Assembly: GCF_027594745.1 (NCBI RefSeq)
Contig: NZ_CP110854.1
Span: 868,001 to 932,000 of the forward strand
DNA: 64,000 bases
Reading direction: 5' to 3'
Source of the DNA: Saprospira grandis
GTDB lineage: Bacteria; Bacteroidota; Bacteroidia; Chitinophagales; Saprospiraceae
Shown here: piece by piece, positions 1 to 7,928 of the stretch
Numbering within the stretch: the first letter of the stretch is position 1
Layout: each line of letters opens with the position of its first letter
Program-made: the position numbers and the translations under genes
Notes under the pieces: model-generated
What the model was told of the DNA's origin: nothing
Databases searched by the model: none
Seen by the model: the letters and a program-made list of their open reading frames with translations, nothing else

Positions 1-20
1 GCGGAAGGGGCAGCCCCAAA
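1..20 (-). repeat. Modular GC-rich repeat R1 (partial, cut by window edge)
   Basis: Only the gene-proximal end of the repeat family is present: a short GGGGC...GCCCC inverted repeat followed by AAA. It abuts the 3' end of cysS (stop at 26-28). The rest lies outside the window. Confidence 0.6.
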
Positions 21-25
21 TTCCC

Positions 26-1549
26 CTAAGACTTAATCTTGCTCCAGCTACTGCCCTCTTTGCCGTCCTTAATTTGCAGTCCAAGCGCTTGAAGGGCATC
101 CCGAATCTGATCGCTTTTAGCCCAGTCCTTATTGGCTCTAGCCTCTTGGCGCTGTTCGATAATCATCTGCATCAGGCCATCTAGCAAGGCCTTATCTTCA
201 TCTGATTGGCCGATGAGGGCTTCTTTTTGCAGACCGAAGATATCAAAAACGATGGCGCTAAAGTCCTTTTTGAGGCGGGCCAAGGTTTCGGGCGAAATGC
301 TGCCCAAATCTTGTTGGCCATTCGTAAACTTCTGAATATCGCTGACCAAGCCAAAGATTTTAGCGAGGGCCTTGGGGGTGTTGAGATCCTCATCGAGCTC
401 CGCAAAGGCGCCATCCAACAGCTTATTGATTTTGATATCTAGACCTTTGGCCAAGTCCGAAAGCTGAGTTTGCTCCAAAGCCATCAGGGCCTCATGGGCT
501 TCCATCAAACGCTGATAGCCTTTTTCGGCAGCCAAAAGGGCATCCTCCGTAATGTTGAGGGTAGAGCGATAGTGCGCCTGCAACATAAAGAAGCGGATGA
601 CCATGGGGCTATAAGGCTTGCTCATCAGGGGATTGCTACCCGCAAAAAGCTCCTTGGGCAAGATCGAATTGCCCTTACTCTTGCTCATTTTCTTGCCATT
701 GAGCAGCAACATATTGGCGTGCATCCAATAATTGACGGGCTGGCAGCTGCAAGCGCCCCAATTCTGGGCAATTTCATTTTCATGATGCGGAAATTGCAGG
801 TCCATACCGCCCCCATGAATGTCAAAGGTTTTGCCCAAATACTTGGTACTCATGGCCGAGCATTCTAGGTGCCAACCTGGAAAACCTTCGCCCCAGGGCG
901 AGGGCCAGCGCATAATATGCGTAGGCGAGGCCTTTACCCAGATGGCAAAATCAGAAGGCGAGCGTTTTTCCTCTTGGTTCTTGAGATCATCGCGGCTTTC
1001 CGACATTAGGTCTTCGACCAATTTGCCAGATAGTTTGCCATAGTCTTTATCTTCTGCAATGAGCTTTTGGGTATCAAAATAAACCGAGCCATTGACCTCA
1101 TAGCCATAGCCATTATCAATAATATCTTGGACCATCTGGATTTGCTCCACAATATGGCCCGTAGCCGTAGGCTCAATGCTTGGCGGCAAAATATTGAGTT
1201 GGTTCATCACCTCATGAAAGAGGTAAGTATACTTTTGCACAATCTCCATAGGCTCTAGCTCCTCTAGGCGAGCCCGTTGCTCAATCTTGCTATCGGCGGC
1301 GGTATCTACATCCCCTTCTAGGTGGCCCACATCCGTAATATTGCGCACATAACGGACCTTATAGCCCTTATGCAACAAATAGCGATAGAGCAAATCAAAG
1401 CTAAAAAAGGTCCGACAATTCCCTAAATGCACCTCATTATAAACAGTTGGTCCACAGACATATAAACCAACTTTCTTTCCGTTGGGGTCTATGGGTGTAA
1501 ATTCCTCTAGGGTCCGACTTAGCGAATTGTAAATTTTTAATGCGTTCAT
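26..1549 (-). CDS. cysS: Cysteinyl-tRNA synthetase
   Basis: Class I aminoacyl-tRNA synthetase that charges tRNA-Cys with cysteine in the cytoplasm. The 507-residue product has the HIGH-type motif HLGN at residues 41-44 and KMSKS at 287-291. The predicted zinc ligands Cys32, Cys230, His255 and Glu259 have the spacing of the E. coli enzyme. The frame stays open upstream to 1696, but that extension is encoded by a modular GC-rich repeat (R2) and is basic and low in complexity. The ATG at 1547-1549, giving MNALKIYNSL, matches the normal family start, so it was chosen. The 3' end abuts repeat R1. The family assignment is secure. Confidence 0.97.
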   Translation of the reverse strand: MNALKIYNSLSRTLEEFTPIDPNGKKVGLYVCGPTVYNEVHLGNCRTFFSFDLLYRYLLHKGYKVRYVRNITDVGHLEGDVDTAADSKIEQRARLEELEPMEIVQKYTYLFHEVMNQLNILPPSIEPTATGHIVEQIQMVQDIIDNGYGYEVNGSVYFDTQKLIAEDKDYGKLSGKLVEDLMSESRDDLKNQEEKRSPSDFAIWVKASPTHIMRWPSPWGEGFPGWHLECSAMSTKYLGKTFDIHGGGMDLQFPHHENEIAQNWGACSCQPVNYWMHANMLLLNGKKMSKSKGNSILPKELFAGSNPLMSKPYSPMVIRFFMLQAHYRSTLNITEDALLAAEKGYQRLMEAHEALMALEQTQLSDLAKGLDIKINKLLDGAFAELDEDLNTPKALAKIFGLVSDIQKFTNGQQDLGSISPETLARLKKDFSAIVFDIFGLQKEALIGQSDEDKALLDGLMQMIIEQRQEARANKDWAKSDQIRDALQALGLQIKDGKEGSSWSKIKS

Positions 1550-1622
1550 ACTAGCTTTGATTCGAATGTTAAGGCGGCAAGATACAGACTTCAAATTGCT
1601 TTTACAAACCTTCTGTTTTTGA

Positions 1623-1755
1623 TTTTTTGGGGCCTGCCGCCTTCGGCGGCCGGGCCCTTTCAGGGCTCGCAGGTCTGCTCGGCCCTGCGGGCTCATTTCA
1701 TTTCGCCCTGGGTCTGCCGCTGCGCGGCCCCCTTTCAGGCCCCTAGGCCGAATGG
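1623..1755 (+). repeat. Modular GC-rich repeat R2
   Basis: The copy opens with TTTTTTGGGGCC. Slot-1 palindrome is GCCGCCTTCGGCGGC, followed by the constant GCAGGTCTGCTCGGCC block and hairpins GCGGGC.. and GCCGCTGCGCGGC. It lies 74 bp from the cysS start with the GGGGC end towards the gene. A weakly conserved extension to about 1850 resembles, in inverse orientation, the flank of R5 and R20 (the ATGCC..TTAAAAAAT block). Confidence 0.8.
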
Positions 1756-2612
1756 AAGTTCTGCGCTTCGGCCATCCTTTGATAAAAATTTCAGGCTAGT
1801 CAAGGCATTTTTTAAAGGCATAGCCGTAGCTATGGCTGAGAAAAATAACGCAGAATAGCAGGAAATTAAAACAAAGGATAGAAGTGGCAGGGCTTTCATT
1901 TGGCCTAGGCCGATTTGGCCTTCGGCCAACCCTAGGGCCAAGGCCCTAGGCGATGAATAGCAGGCGGCAAAGCCTAGAGGTTGCACAAGCCCAAAATAGG
2001 GGTCCTCTAAGGTATAAATTAGGTCCAAGAACCCCAAAATAGACCTTCTAAGCTTTGCTTTCAACTATAGGCACTGCTATTTAGATGTCCAAAACTTACT
2101 GGCTAAGTTTCTTGGCCCAAGAATAGCCGTCTCTGACTATATTCAGTAGGTCTAAAACAGCTAAATATCGTTCTACAACTCCTTGAATGCTCTTCTTGAC
2201 AAGATAGATAGAGTGCTAAACTCCAGACAAGCAGCAGTTTAATCCTTAGCGACTATACTTTTACCTTTAGCTCCAGTTCGTTTATCCTCAGCTCCTATTT
2301 TTTTATCTCTAGCTCCAGTTCTTTTATCTACAACTGAAGTTGAGTATTAAAACGGTCTACTTTATTTACTCTCTTCAGGCAGTAAGCCTACTGAAAGCCC
2401 ACAGCTTTAATACCGCCCAATTGGAGTAAACAACTCCAACTAAAGCGTAAAAAACAGCAGTGCAAGAGTACAATAGTCTAATGAAAGACTTCTGCTAATC
2501 CTTTCATCAATAGTTCTACAGGTTGGTTTGACTTGCAGTAGGTGTAGACAGGACTCCTGGCAATCCTAAGATTAACTGCCGAAGAAGAGAGCCAAAAGAA
2601 AAAACAAAAGAT
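1756..2612. other. Long non-coding gap between cysS and the META lipoprotein
   Basis: I see no convincing gene here. Open frames are short, overlap repeat sequence and match no known family. The stretch holds the tail of R2, short palindromes rich in GGCC and CCTAGG near 1900-1990, and a 21-bp tandem repeat (2269-2331). The remainder is AT-rich sequence without recognisable structure. Confidence 0.5.
2269..2331. repeat. Three-unit 21-bp tandem repeat
   Basis: Three consecutive 21-bp units each start with AGCTCC (at 2269, 2290 and 2311) and continue with a T-rich stretch ending in TATC or similar. The period equals that of the larger AGCTC-type array at 47107-47274. Confidence 0.6.
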
Positions 2613-2748
2613 GAGCGGCCCAGCGCTGCGGAGGGGTGGCCGAAGGCCAGACCGAAGGCGAAACGAAGTGGAGCCTGAAGGGCCGAACAGAGCTGTGAGC
2701 CCCGCAGCATAGCGGCGGCCAGCTTTGCTGGCCGCGGGCCCCAAAAAA
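2613..2748 (-). repeat. Modular GC-rich repeat R3
   Basis: Minus-oriented copy. The gene-proximal palindrome is GCGGCCAGCTTTGCTGGCCGC followed by GGGCCCC and a run of A. It ends 82 bp before the META-like lipoprotein start. Slot 1 matches the slot used in R16 and R18. The constant block is diverged (GAACAGAGCTGTGAGC). Confidence 0.75.
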
Positions 2749-2830
2749 ATCTTATCTTAGAGTAGCCAAACAGAAAAAATTGGCATCTATGTTAATAGAA
2801 AATCATAAGAACCATAAAAAACTATAGTTT

Positions 2831-3925
2831 ATGAAATCCCCCTTCTTTTTCATACTAGCCCTACTGCTAACTTTATTTTCGGCTTGTAGCGAGCAGTCTC
2901 CTACTGATATTCAGGGAGTTTGGTATTTGGAGCATGTTCTGAAAGACGGCCAAAAAATAGTAGTAAATCGGGCCAACAGCCTACATATTCATGAAAATCG
3001 GATGCGTCTTTCTTGGTCTAAGAACAGTAGCCATACGGAAGTAAGTTGGTCGGGCAATAGGGCCGAGCCTAAAGATCTTGGTTGGGTAACCACCATGATT
3101 TGTTGTGATTCGGAGTTGGATAATGAGTTGCAAGAACTACTGGGCAACGATTTTGAGATCCTTCGGCAGCAAAAAGATAGTTTGATTGTGAAAACGGGGC
3201 AAAGCGAATGGCATTTTAGTCGCAACCGTTTGCCTTTGGAGCTCAGCGCGAGTAGTTGGCTGATTGAGGAGGTCCGGGAAAAGGCCAGCGGTGACAGTTG
3301 GCAGCCGCCTCTCCCCTACCGTCTAGACTTTCAGGCCGAGGGCTATCGCTTCTTTTTGGAGGCCAATAGTTGTTGGCAGGCTTGTGAGTATGCAGAGGGC
3401 CATATTTTCCCTAAGGAAACGGGCAGTTGCACCGAAGCCTGCTGCGATGCCCCCAGAACAGAATGGTTAAAAGCCATGCGTTTGGATAGCTTGACTTACA
3501 GCTTGGCCGACAACCAACTAGTATTGAGCTCGGCCAACTACGAACTCATTGCCCAGCCATTGAGAGGCTTGCAAGCAGAGGCCAAACCCCTGCCTGCCGA
3601 AAAGCTCAGGGGCTTGCGTTGGGAGCTAGAAAGTTATAGCGACGGCATGATGGCTAGTGCCTATGCCAGACAGCATATTTTTTCTTTTGAAGAAGATAAA
3701 GGAGCCATTAGTTGGGAGAACGAGCGTTGTCAGAGAGACTGTACTTTTAAGGGGCAGACGCTCAGCCTTAAACCCTGTGCAGAGGGATGTTGCCCCCAAA
3801 CGGCTGGCGATATTAGCGAGCAATTTGAGGGCGACTTCCTAGTATTCAGCGAAGGCGATCAGATTGTTTTGCGGAAAGGAGATATTGAGTACAGCCTTCG
3901 GCCTATTCGGGATGATAAATTTTAA
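2831..3925 (+). CDS. Lipoprotein with three META-like repeats
   Basis: A 364-residue predicted lipoprotein. The N-terminus is hydrophobic and ends in the lipobox LFSAC with the modified Cys at residue 19, so it should sit on the inner or outer membrane. The mature part contains three similar modules at about 27-131, 142-245 and 262-358. Each begins with a Trp-rich strand (GVWYLEHV, SSWLIEEV, LRWELESY) and carries a CC pair (residues 91-92, 204-205, 320-321). The layout resembles META/HslJ-like or lipocalin-like domains common in Bacteroidetes lipoproteins; that assignment is inferred. Function unknown. The last 23 bp overlap the 3' end of the convergent acylase gene. Confidence 0.8.
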   Translation: MKSPFFFILALLLTLFSACSEQSPTDIQGVWYLEHVLKDGQKIVVNRANSLHIHENRMRLSWSKNSSHTEVSWSGNRAEPKDLGWVTTMICCDSELDNELQELLGNDFEILRQQKDSLIVKTGQSEWHFSRNRLPLELSASSWLIEEVREKASGDSWQPPLPYRLDFQAEGYRFFLEANSCWQACEYAEGHIFPKETGSCTEACCDAPRTEWLKAMRLDSLTYSLADNQLVLSSANYELIAQPLRGLQAEAKPLPAEKLRGLRWELESYSDGMMASAYARQHIFSFEEDKGAISWENERCQRDCTFKGQTLSLKPCAEGCCPQTAGDISEQFEGDFLVFSEGDQIVLRKGDIEYSLRPIRDDKF

Positions 3926-5975
3926 GGGCCGACTTCATGACCTTAATTTTATCCATTTCTACTGTTTTGAGGCTTCGTTTTTCTAGGGCCTCCACCTGAT
4001 TCTTATACGCTTGAATCTGGGGACTTTGGAAATAGGGCAAAAGGGTTTGGATTTGGGCGGGGCCATTCTCATTGAAGCGGACAAAATGGATGTAGGTATC
4101 GCCAAAAGTGGGGACCAACTGCCCGTCTTCATTGGGCATCTCATAATAAGTGGGGCTAAGCATATCTGGAAAGCCAGAAGTGGGCTGCCATTGCTCGCCT
4201 CTTTGGTATCGGGCCAGCTCAGAGATAGGGACCAAAAGCTTATTATGGTGTTTATAGAGGTATCGGCTAGCTTTTTCTAGGCCAGCTAGTAGTTCGGCGG
4301 TGTTAATTTTTGGGCCAGAAATAAAGACCTCATCGCCATAGCCTTTTTCCTTAAAGATATATTGGAAAGTGAGCAAGACCAAGCCCGCTCGGGGGTCCTT
4401 TGCATCGGCAGAGAGGGACCAATTTTGCAATTCTCTGAGGGGTTTGCGTAGGTGGGGATAATCTTCGGGCTTTAAGTCATAGATAAACTGAATCGACTGA
4501 TAGAAAGGAGAAGCCTTAGAAAGCTGTTGGTCGAACTTAATGGCCTTAAAATCTTCCCAATTGAGCAGGCCCATTTCGGATTCGATTAGTTCCAGAAAGC
4601 GATGTGCTCGATTATTCAGGCCAGGGCGAAGGTCGGTATAAGGGACCTTCATCTCTTCTCGGACCGAATCGCAGCTAGCGATTGTGGGGGTATTATTGGT
4701 ATTAAACAGATAGCCACAGTCGGGATTTTCTAATAAGGGTTTCTCTTCTAGAGAGAGGTAATTGCTCCAGCAATTTTCTTTTTTGCCCAAAAGGGTCCCG
4801 CTATAATCAAAGCTATCGGGTCGTTGGGGAATCATGCCATTACAGAGATAAAGCAGATTATCTTCCTTATCGGCATAAACAATATTAAAGAGCGGCAAGG
4901 CATTTTGGTCTAGGGCGGCTTTAAACTCTTGGAGATTTTTGGCCTTGCCCATTTCATAAAACTGTTGGCCAGCGGCGAGGGCATCTAGAGCGGGGCTGCG
5001 CAGAGCATAAAACTTTCCGTTAGGCGCTTTAAAGGTAGGGCCAAACTCAGACCAATAGGTTTTTCTTCTAACAGGCAAGACAAATGCACCGACCTTCACC
5101 TTGAGCCAAAAGCGGCGCGTTTGCAGTTTCTTATAACCTTCTCCCCAGCGATACTGCTTTTTCTTTTTGGGGTGCATATCTAGCTCAAAGACATCCAGTA
5201 GGTCCAGATAATTAAAGGTATGTCCCCAGCCCAGATGCTCATTATTGCCCATAAAGACGCTAGTTCCGCCTTGGAAGAGCGCCCCCGTAATATTCCAGCC
5301 CTCTTCGGAGTAAAGATGAGCCTCATAAAAAGAGAGCGGACCTTGGAGCATAAAATGCGGATTGATGGCCAGGTAAGTTTGGCCGCTAGCCGTTCGGCTT
5401 TTGCTCATGGCATAGGCATTGGAGCCCAGGGGAGCCTTTTGGCTAAAAGCGCCAGGTTCTCGGCCCTCCATAATATCGCCTAGGGCATCGGGCAGGCCCG
5501 ATAGGGCCGCAAAAGATAAAAGATAGACCTTCAGTATATCTTTTTCTGTGACAGGGAATGCTCGCTTAAAGAGTACTCTTTTGGGCTGTTTTTTGGCAAA
5601 ATTATTCAGCGCAGTGACATAGGCAGAAAGCAGCTGCATAAACTCATCGTTCAATTGGTCCTTTTGGGCCTCGTAGCGTCCTTCTAGGTCAAGAGCCTTC
5701 ACAAAATAGTCAAATGCGGCGCCTTCCTTGCCCTTATAGCGCCCCATTAAACCTTTGGCAATCAAAACAGTCTCTTGCATAGCCTCAAAATTATCCTCGG
5801 CATTGGCCCAAGCCAAACCATAAACCACCTCGGCATTGCTGGCGGCAAAAATATGCGGCATACCAAAGCTGTCTCGAACAATATCAATGGATTTGGGTTC
5901 TATTTTTTGCTGTGCAAATAGTGGACAAACAGAAAAAACTAAAAATAAAAATAACATCGTTTTTCTAAACAACAT
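3903..5975 (-). CDS. Penicillin acylase family N-terminal nucleophile hydrolase
   Basis: A 690-residue secreted enzyme of the penicillin/acyl-homoserine-lactone acylase family (peptidase S45). These are made as precursors that cleave themselves to expose an N-terminal Ser, then hydrolyse amide bonds of penicillins, acyl-homoserine lactones or related amides. A signal peptide ends near AQQ at residue 23. The processing site is visible as Gly184-Ser185 in PLGSNAYAMS, and the following TGALFQGGTSVFMGNNEHLGWGHT stretch is typical of the family beta subunit. Substrate cannot be deduced. The gene is convergent with, and overlaps by 23 bp, the preceding lipoprotein gene. Confidence 0.9.
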   Translation of the reverse strand: MLFRKTMLFLFLVFSVCPLFAQQKIEPKSIDIVRDSFGMPHIFAASNAEVVYGLAWANAEDNFEAMQETVLIAKGLMGRYKGKEGAAFDYFVKALDLEGRYEAQKDQLNDEFMQLLSAYVTALNNFAKKQPKRVLFKRAFPVTEKDILKVYLLSFAALSGLPDALGDIMEGREPGAFSQKAPLGSNAYAMSKSRTASGQTYLAINPHFMLQGPLSFYEAHLYSEEGWNITGALFQGGTSVFMGNNEHLGWGHTFNYLDLLDVFELDMHPKKKKQYRWGEGYKKLQTRRFWLKVKVGAFVLPVRRKTYWSEFGPTFKAPNGKFYALRSPALDALAAGQQFYEMGKAKNLQEFKAALDQNALPLFNIVYADKEDNLLYLCNGMIPQRPDSFDYSGTLLGKKENCWSNYLSLEEKPLLENPDCGYLFNTNNTPTIASCDSVREEMKVPYTDLRPGLNNRAHRFLELIESEMGLLNWEDFKAIKFDQQLSKASPFYQSIQFIYDLKPEDYPHLRKPLRELQNWSLSADAKDPRAGLVLLTFQYIFKEKGYGDEVFISGPKINTAELLAGLEKASRYLYKHHNKLLVPISELARYQRGEQWQPTSGFPDMLSPTYYEMPNEDGQLVPTFGDTYIHFVRFNENGPAQIQTLLPYFQSPQIQAYKNQVEALEKRSLKTVEMDKIKVMKSALKIYHPE

Positions 5976-6144
5976 AGGCGAATAACTGGTATATAGATTT
6001 TATAATACAATCTTATTATGCTATTTTGCGCCCCGCCCCTTATCTAAGAACTCATTAAATAACAAATCTTGCTCTTTTAGCGAACTATTTCGCCTAGGCA
6101 AGTTCATGATTTTGGCCTTGGTCAAATATAGCGTATTACAAAAT

Positions 6145-6741
6145 ATGGGAAGAAAAAGTAAGGCAGAAGAAAGAAAGCGGGAAATTCTCGAGCATTTCTA
6201 TAAAGTAATGCTAACGGAGGGCTTTGAAAACAGTTCGATTGCTAAGATTGCCAAGAGCATGGATGTAAACCCTAGTTTGCTCATTCACTACTTCAAAACA
6301 AAGGAAGATATGGTGGTGGGCTTGGTTGATTTTCTGCTAGAGCGCTATGAGGATGCTTTTCTCAATATGGTTATTTCTAAAGAGAACCCTCAAGAACAAT
6401 TTGATACGGTCATTGATATTTTGTTTGGCCATGCCTGGATGCAGATGTCGGACCAGCATTCGGTCTTTTATGCTTGCTATTACCTTAGCTCTCGGCACGA
6501 CCTGATTCGGGAGCGTTTTCAGCAGATGTACAACCGCTTTAGAGAGGTCATAGAGGATTTAGCCGATCGCTGGATAGAAGCCAAAATTGTTCGGGATTTT
6601 ACGCCTTCTCAGGTGGCCGAATACCTGATTATGCTCAATGAGGGCCTCACTTATTATGAGGGGGTTTATCGCGATCCCGAAGCCTTTATGCACCGTTGTG
6701 AGTACTTGCAAAAGATGGTGCGCAAAACGCTAACCGCTTAA
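6145..6741 (+). CDS. TetR/AcrR family transcriptional regulator
   Basis: A 198-residue predicted DNA-binding repressor. The N-terminal TetR helix-turn-helix reads EILEHFYKVMLTEGFENSS followed by IAKIAKSMDVNPSLLIHYF, the classical three-helix HTH with a recognition helix ending in IHYF. The C-terminal helical ligand domain is unassigned. I chose the ATG at 6145 (MGRKSKAEERKR). An in-frame ATG at 6106 adds 13 hydrophobic residues that are untypical of TetR proteins. It is transcribed away from the acylase gene and ends at a strong bidirectional terminator. The target genes are unknown; the divergent acylase gene is the nearest candidate. Confidence 0.88.
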   Translation: MGRKSKAEERKREILEHFYKVMLTEGFENSSIAKIAKSMDVNPSLLIHYFKTKEDMVVGLVDFLLERYEDAFLNMVISKENPQEQFDTVIDILFGHAWMQMSDQHSVFYACYYLSSRHDLIRERFQQMYNRFREVIEDLADRWIEAKIVRDFTPSQVAEYLIMLNEGLTYYEGVYRDPEAFMHRCEYLQKMVRKTLTA

Positions 6742-6761
6742 GTATTATCCTTTTTAGAACT

Positions 6762-6794
6762 GCGGCCGAGCTAGGAGAGTCCTAGCTCGGCCGC
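6762..6794. terminator. Bidirectional hairpin terminator between tetR and rluF
   Basis: A perfect 14-bp stem (GCGGCCGAGCTAGG and its complement) surrounds a 5-nt loop, AGAGT. It lies exactly between two convergent genes and can serve both. Confidence 0.85.
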
Positions 6795-6813
6795 TTTGCA
6801 TTCTAAAAGAACC

Positions 6814-7518
6814 CTAAAGTTGTTTTTCTAAGTTTTTGAGTTCTTGGGCGCTTAGTTCTCGCCATTGGCCTTTGGGCAATTGGTCCAATTCAATATTCAT
6901 AATCCGTACTCTTTTGAGGGTACGCACCTCATAGCCAAGGTACTCGCACATCCGCCGAATCTGTCGATTGAGTCCTTGCTTCAAGATAATGCGAAAGCGT
7001 TTTGGCCCGAGTTGTTCTACTTGGGCCTTTTTTGTGATTTGGCCCAAGATAGGCAGCCCCCCAGCCATACGCTGCACAAATCGGCGATTGATTGGCTTAT
7101 CTACGGTAACAATATATTCTTTTTCATGCCCATTTTCTACCCGCAAAATGGGGTTGACCATATCGCCATCATTCGTAAGTAAAATAAGGCCCGTAGAGGG
7201 CTTATCTAGGCGGCCAATAGGAAATATACGCTCCTTATGCCCAATAAAGTCGACAATATTACTGCGATCTCTACGGTCGGTGGTACAGGTTACGCCTGCC
7301 GGCTTATGAAAGGCAATATATAGTTTTTTGGGGGCTTTGGGCAGGGGTTTGCCATCTAGCAGCACCTCATCTCCGGGCGACACTCGGTTTCCTTTTTTGG
7401 CCAATTGCCCGTTAATTTTCAAGCGGCCCTCTTCGATCCAACGATCGGCCTCTCGTCTAGAGCAAATCCCTTTGCTGCTAATATATTTATTGAGGCTAAT
7501 GCTATTATCTTGACTCAT
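6814..7518 (-). CDS. rluF: 23S rRNA pseudouridine synthase, RluF type
   Basis: A 234-residue RNA-modifying enzyme that isomerises uridine to pseudouridine in 23S rRNA (RluF acts at U2604 in E. coli). An N-terminal S4 RNA-binding domain (residues 7-60) includes the SRREADRWIEEGR-like stretch. The catalytic domain has GRLDKPSTGL with the catalytic Asp105. The CTTDRRDRSNIVDFI and GLNRQIRRMCEYLGYEV stretches match the RluF branch more closely than RluB or RluE. Start is the ATG at 7516-7518. Repeat R4 begins about 90 bp upstream. Confidence 0.93.
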   Translation of the reverse strand: MSQDNSISLNKYISSKGICSRREADRWIEEGRLKINGQLAKKGNRVSPGDEVLLDGKPLPKAPKKLYIAFHKPAGVTCTTDRRDRSNIVDFIGHKERIFPIGRLDKPSTGLILLTNDGDMVNPILRVENGHEKEYIVTVDKPINRRFVQRMAGGLPILGQITKKAQVEQLGPKRFRIILKQGLNRQIRRMCEYLGYEVRTLKRVRIMNIELDQLPKGQWRELSAQELKNLEKQL

Positions 7519-7605
7519 ATCTGTTGCTAATTTTCGGCCCTAAGATACGGCAGAAAATGAAAAGGAGGAGGAAAAGCCGCCAACTTCCGTTTTGAAGTTT
7601 TTTTC

Positions 7606-7850
7606 TTTTGGGGCCTCCGCTGCGGCCTGCGGCCTTGCGGCGCTACGTTTACTCCCTTCGGTCGTCGAAGACGGACTAAAGTCCTTGTTGTCGCAGCTCG
7701 CTGCTGTTTTTTTGGGGCCTCCGCCTCCCTTCGGTCGTCGGCGCTACGTTTCGCAGCTCGCAGGTCTGCTCGGCCCTGCGGCCTGACGGCCTGGGTCTGC
7801 GGCTTCGCCGCACTGCTGCACATCGCTAGGCCGAATGGCCTTCGGCCATT
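7606..7850 (+). repeat. Modular GC-rich repeat R4 (composite of two units)
   Basis: Two units in tandem. The first opens with TTTTGGGGCCTCC at 7606 and contains an accessory block with CCTTCGGTCGTCGAAGACGG. It is interrupted at CAGCTCGCTGCTG by a second opening, TTTTTTTGGGGCC (about 7706). The second unit carries the full constant block and the ATCGCTAGGCC end. R12 has the same junction. Confidence 0.8.
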
Positions 7851-7876
7851 TCTGCAGCCAAAAATCCAAACTTATT

Positions 7877-7907
7877 TTGCGTTTACAAATAAAAGTTACT
7901 ACTTTTA
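7877..7907 (+). promoter_or_regulatory. Bacteroidetes-type promoter candidate for the 7929 gene
   Basis: TTG at 7877-7879 is separated by 20 nt from TACTTTTA at 7900-7907, close to the -33/-7 consensus (TTG, TAnnTTTG) used by the Bacteroidetes primary sigma factor. The gene starts 22 bp downstream. Confidence 0.45.
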
Positions 7908-7928
7908 GGTAAACACAAAAACAAAGCG

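Noticed and set aside
1735..2064. 109-codon open frame on the minus strand
   Set aside because: Built from repeat tail and palindromic GGCC-rich DNA, no family features and no plausible start context.
2478..2744. Open frames within modular repeats (also 7527-7823, 20358-20669, 46796-47090, 52278-52577 and similar)
   Set aside because: They arise because the GC-rich repeat lacks stop codons; the same Arg/Ala/Gly-rich peptides recur at every copy.
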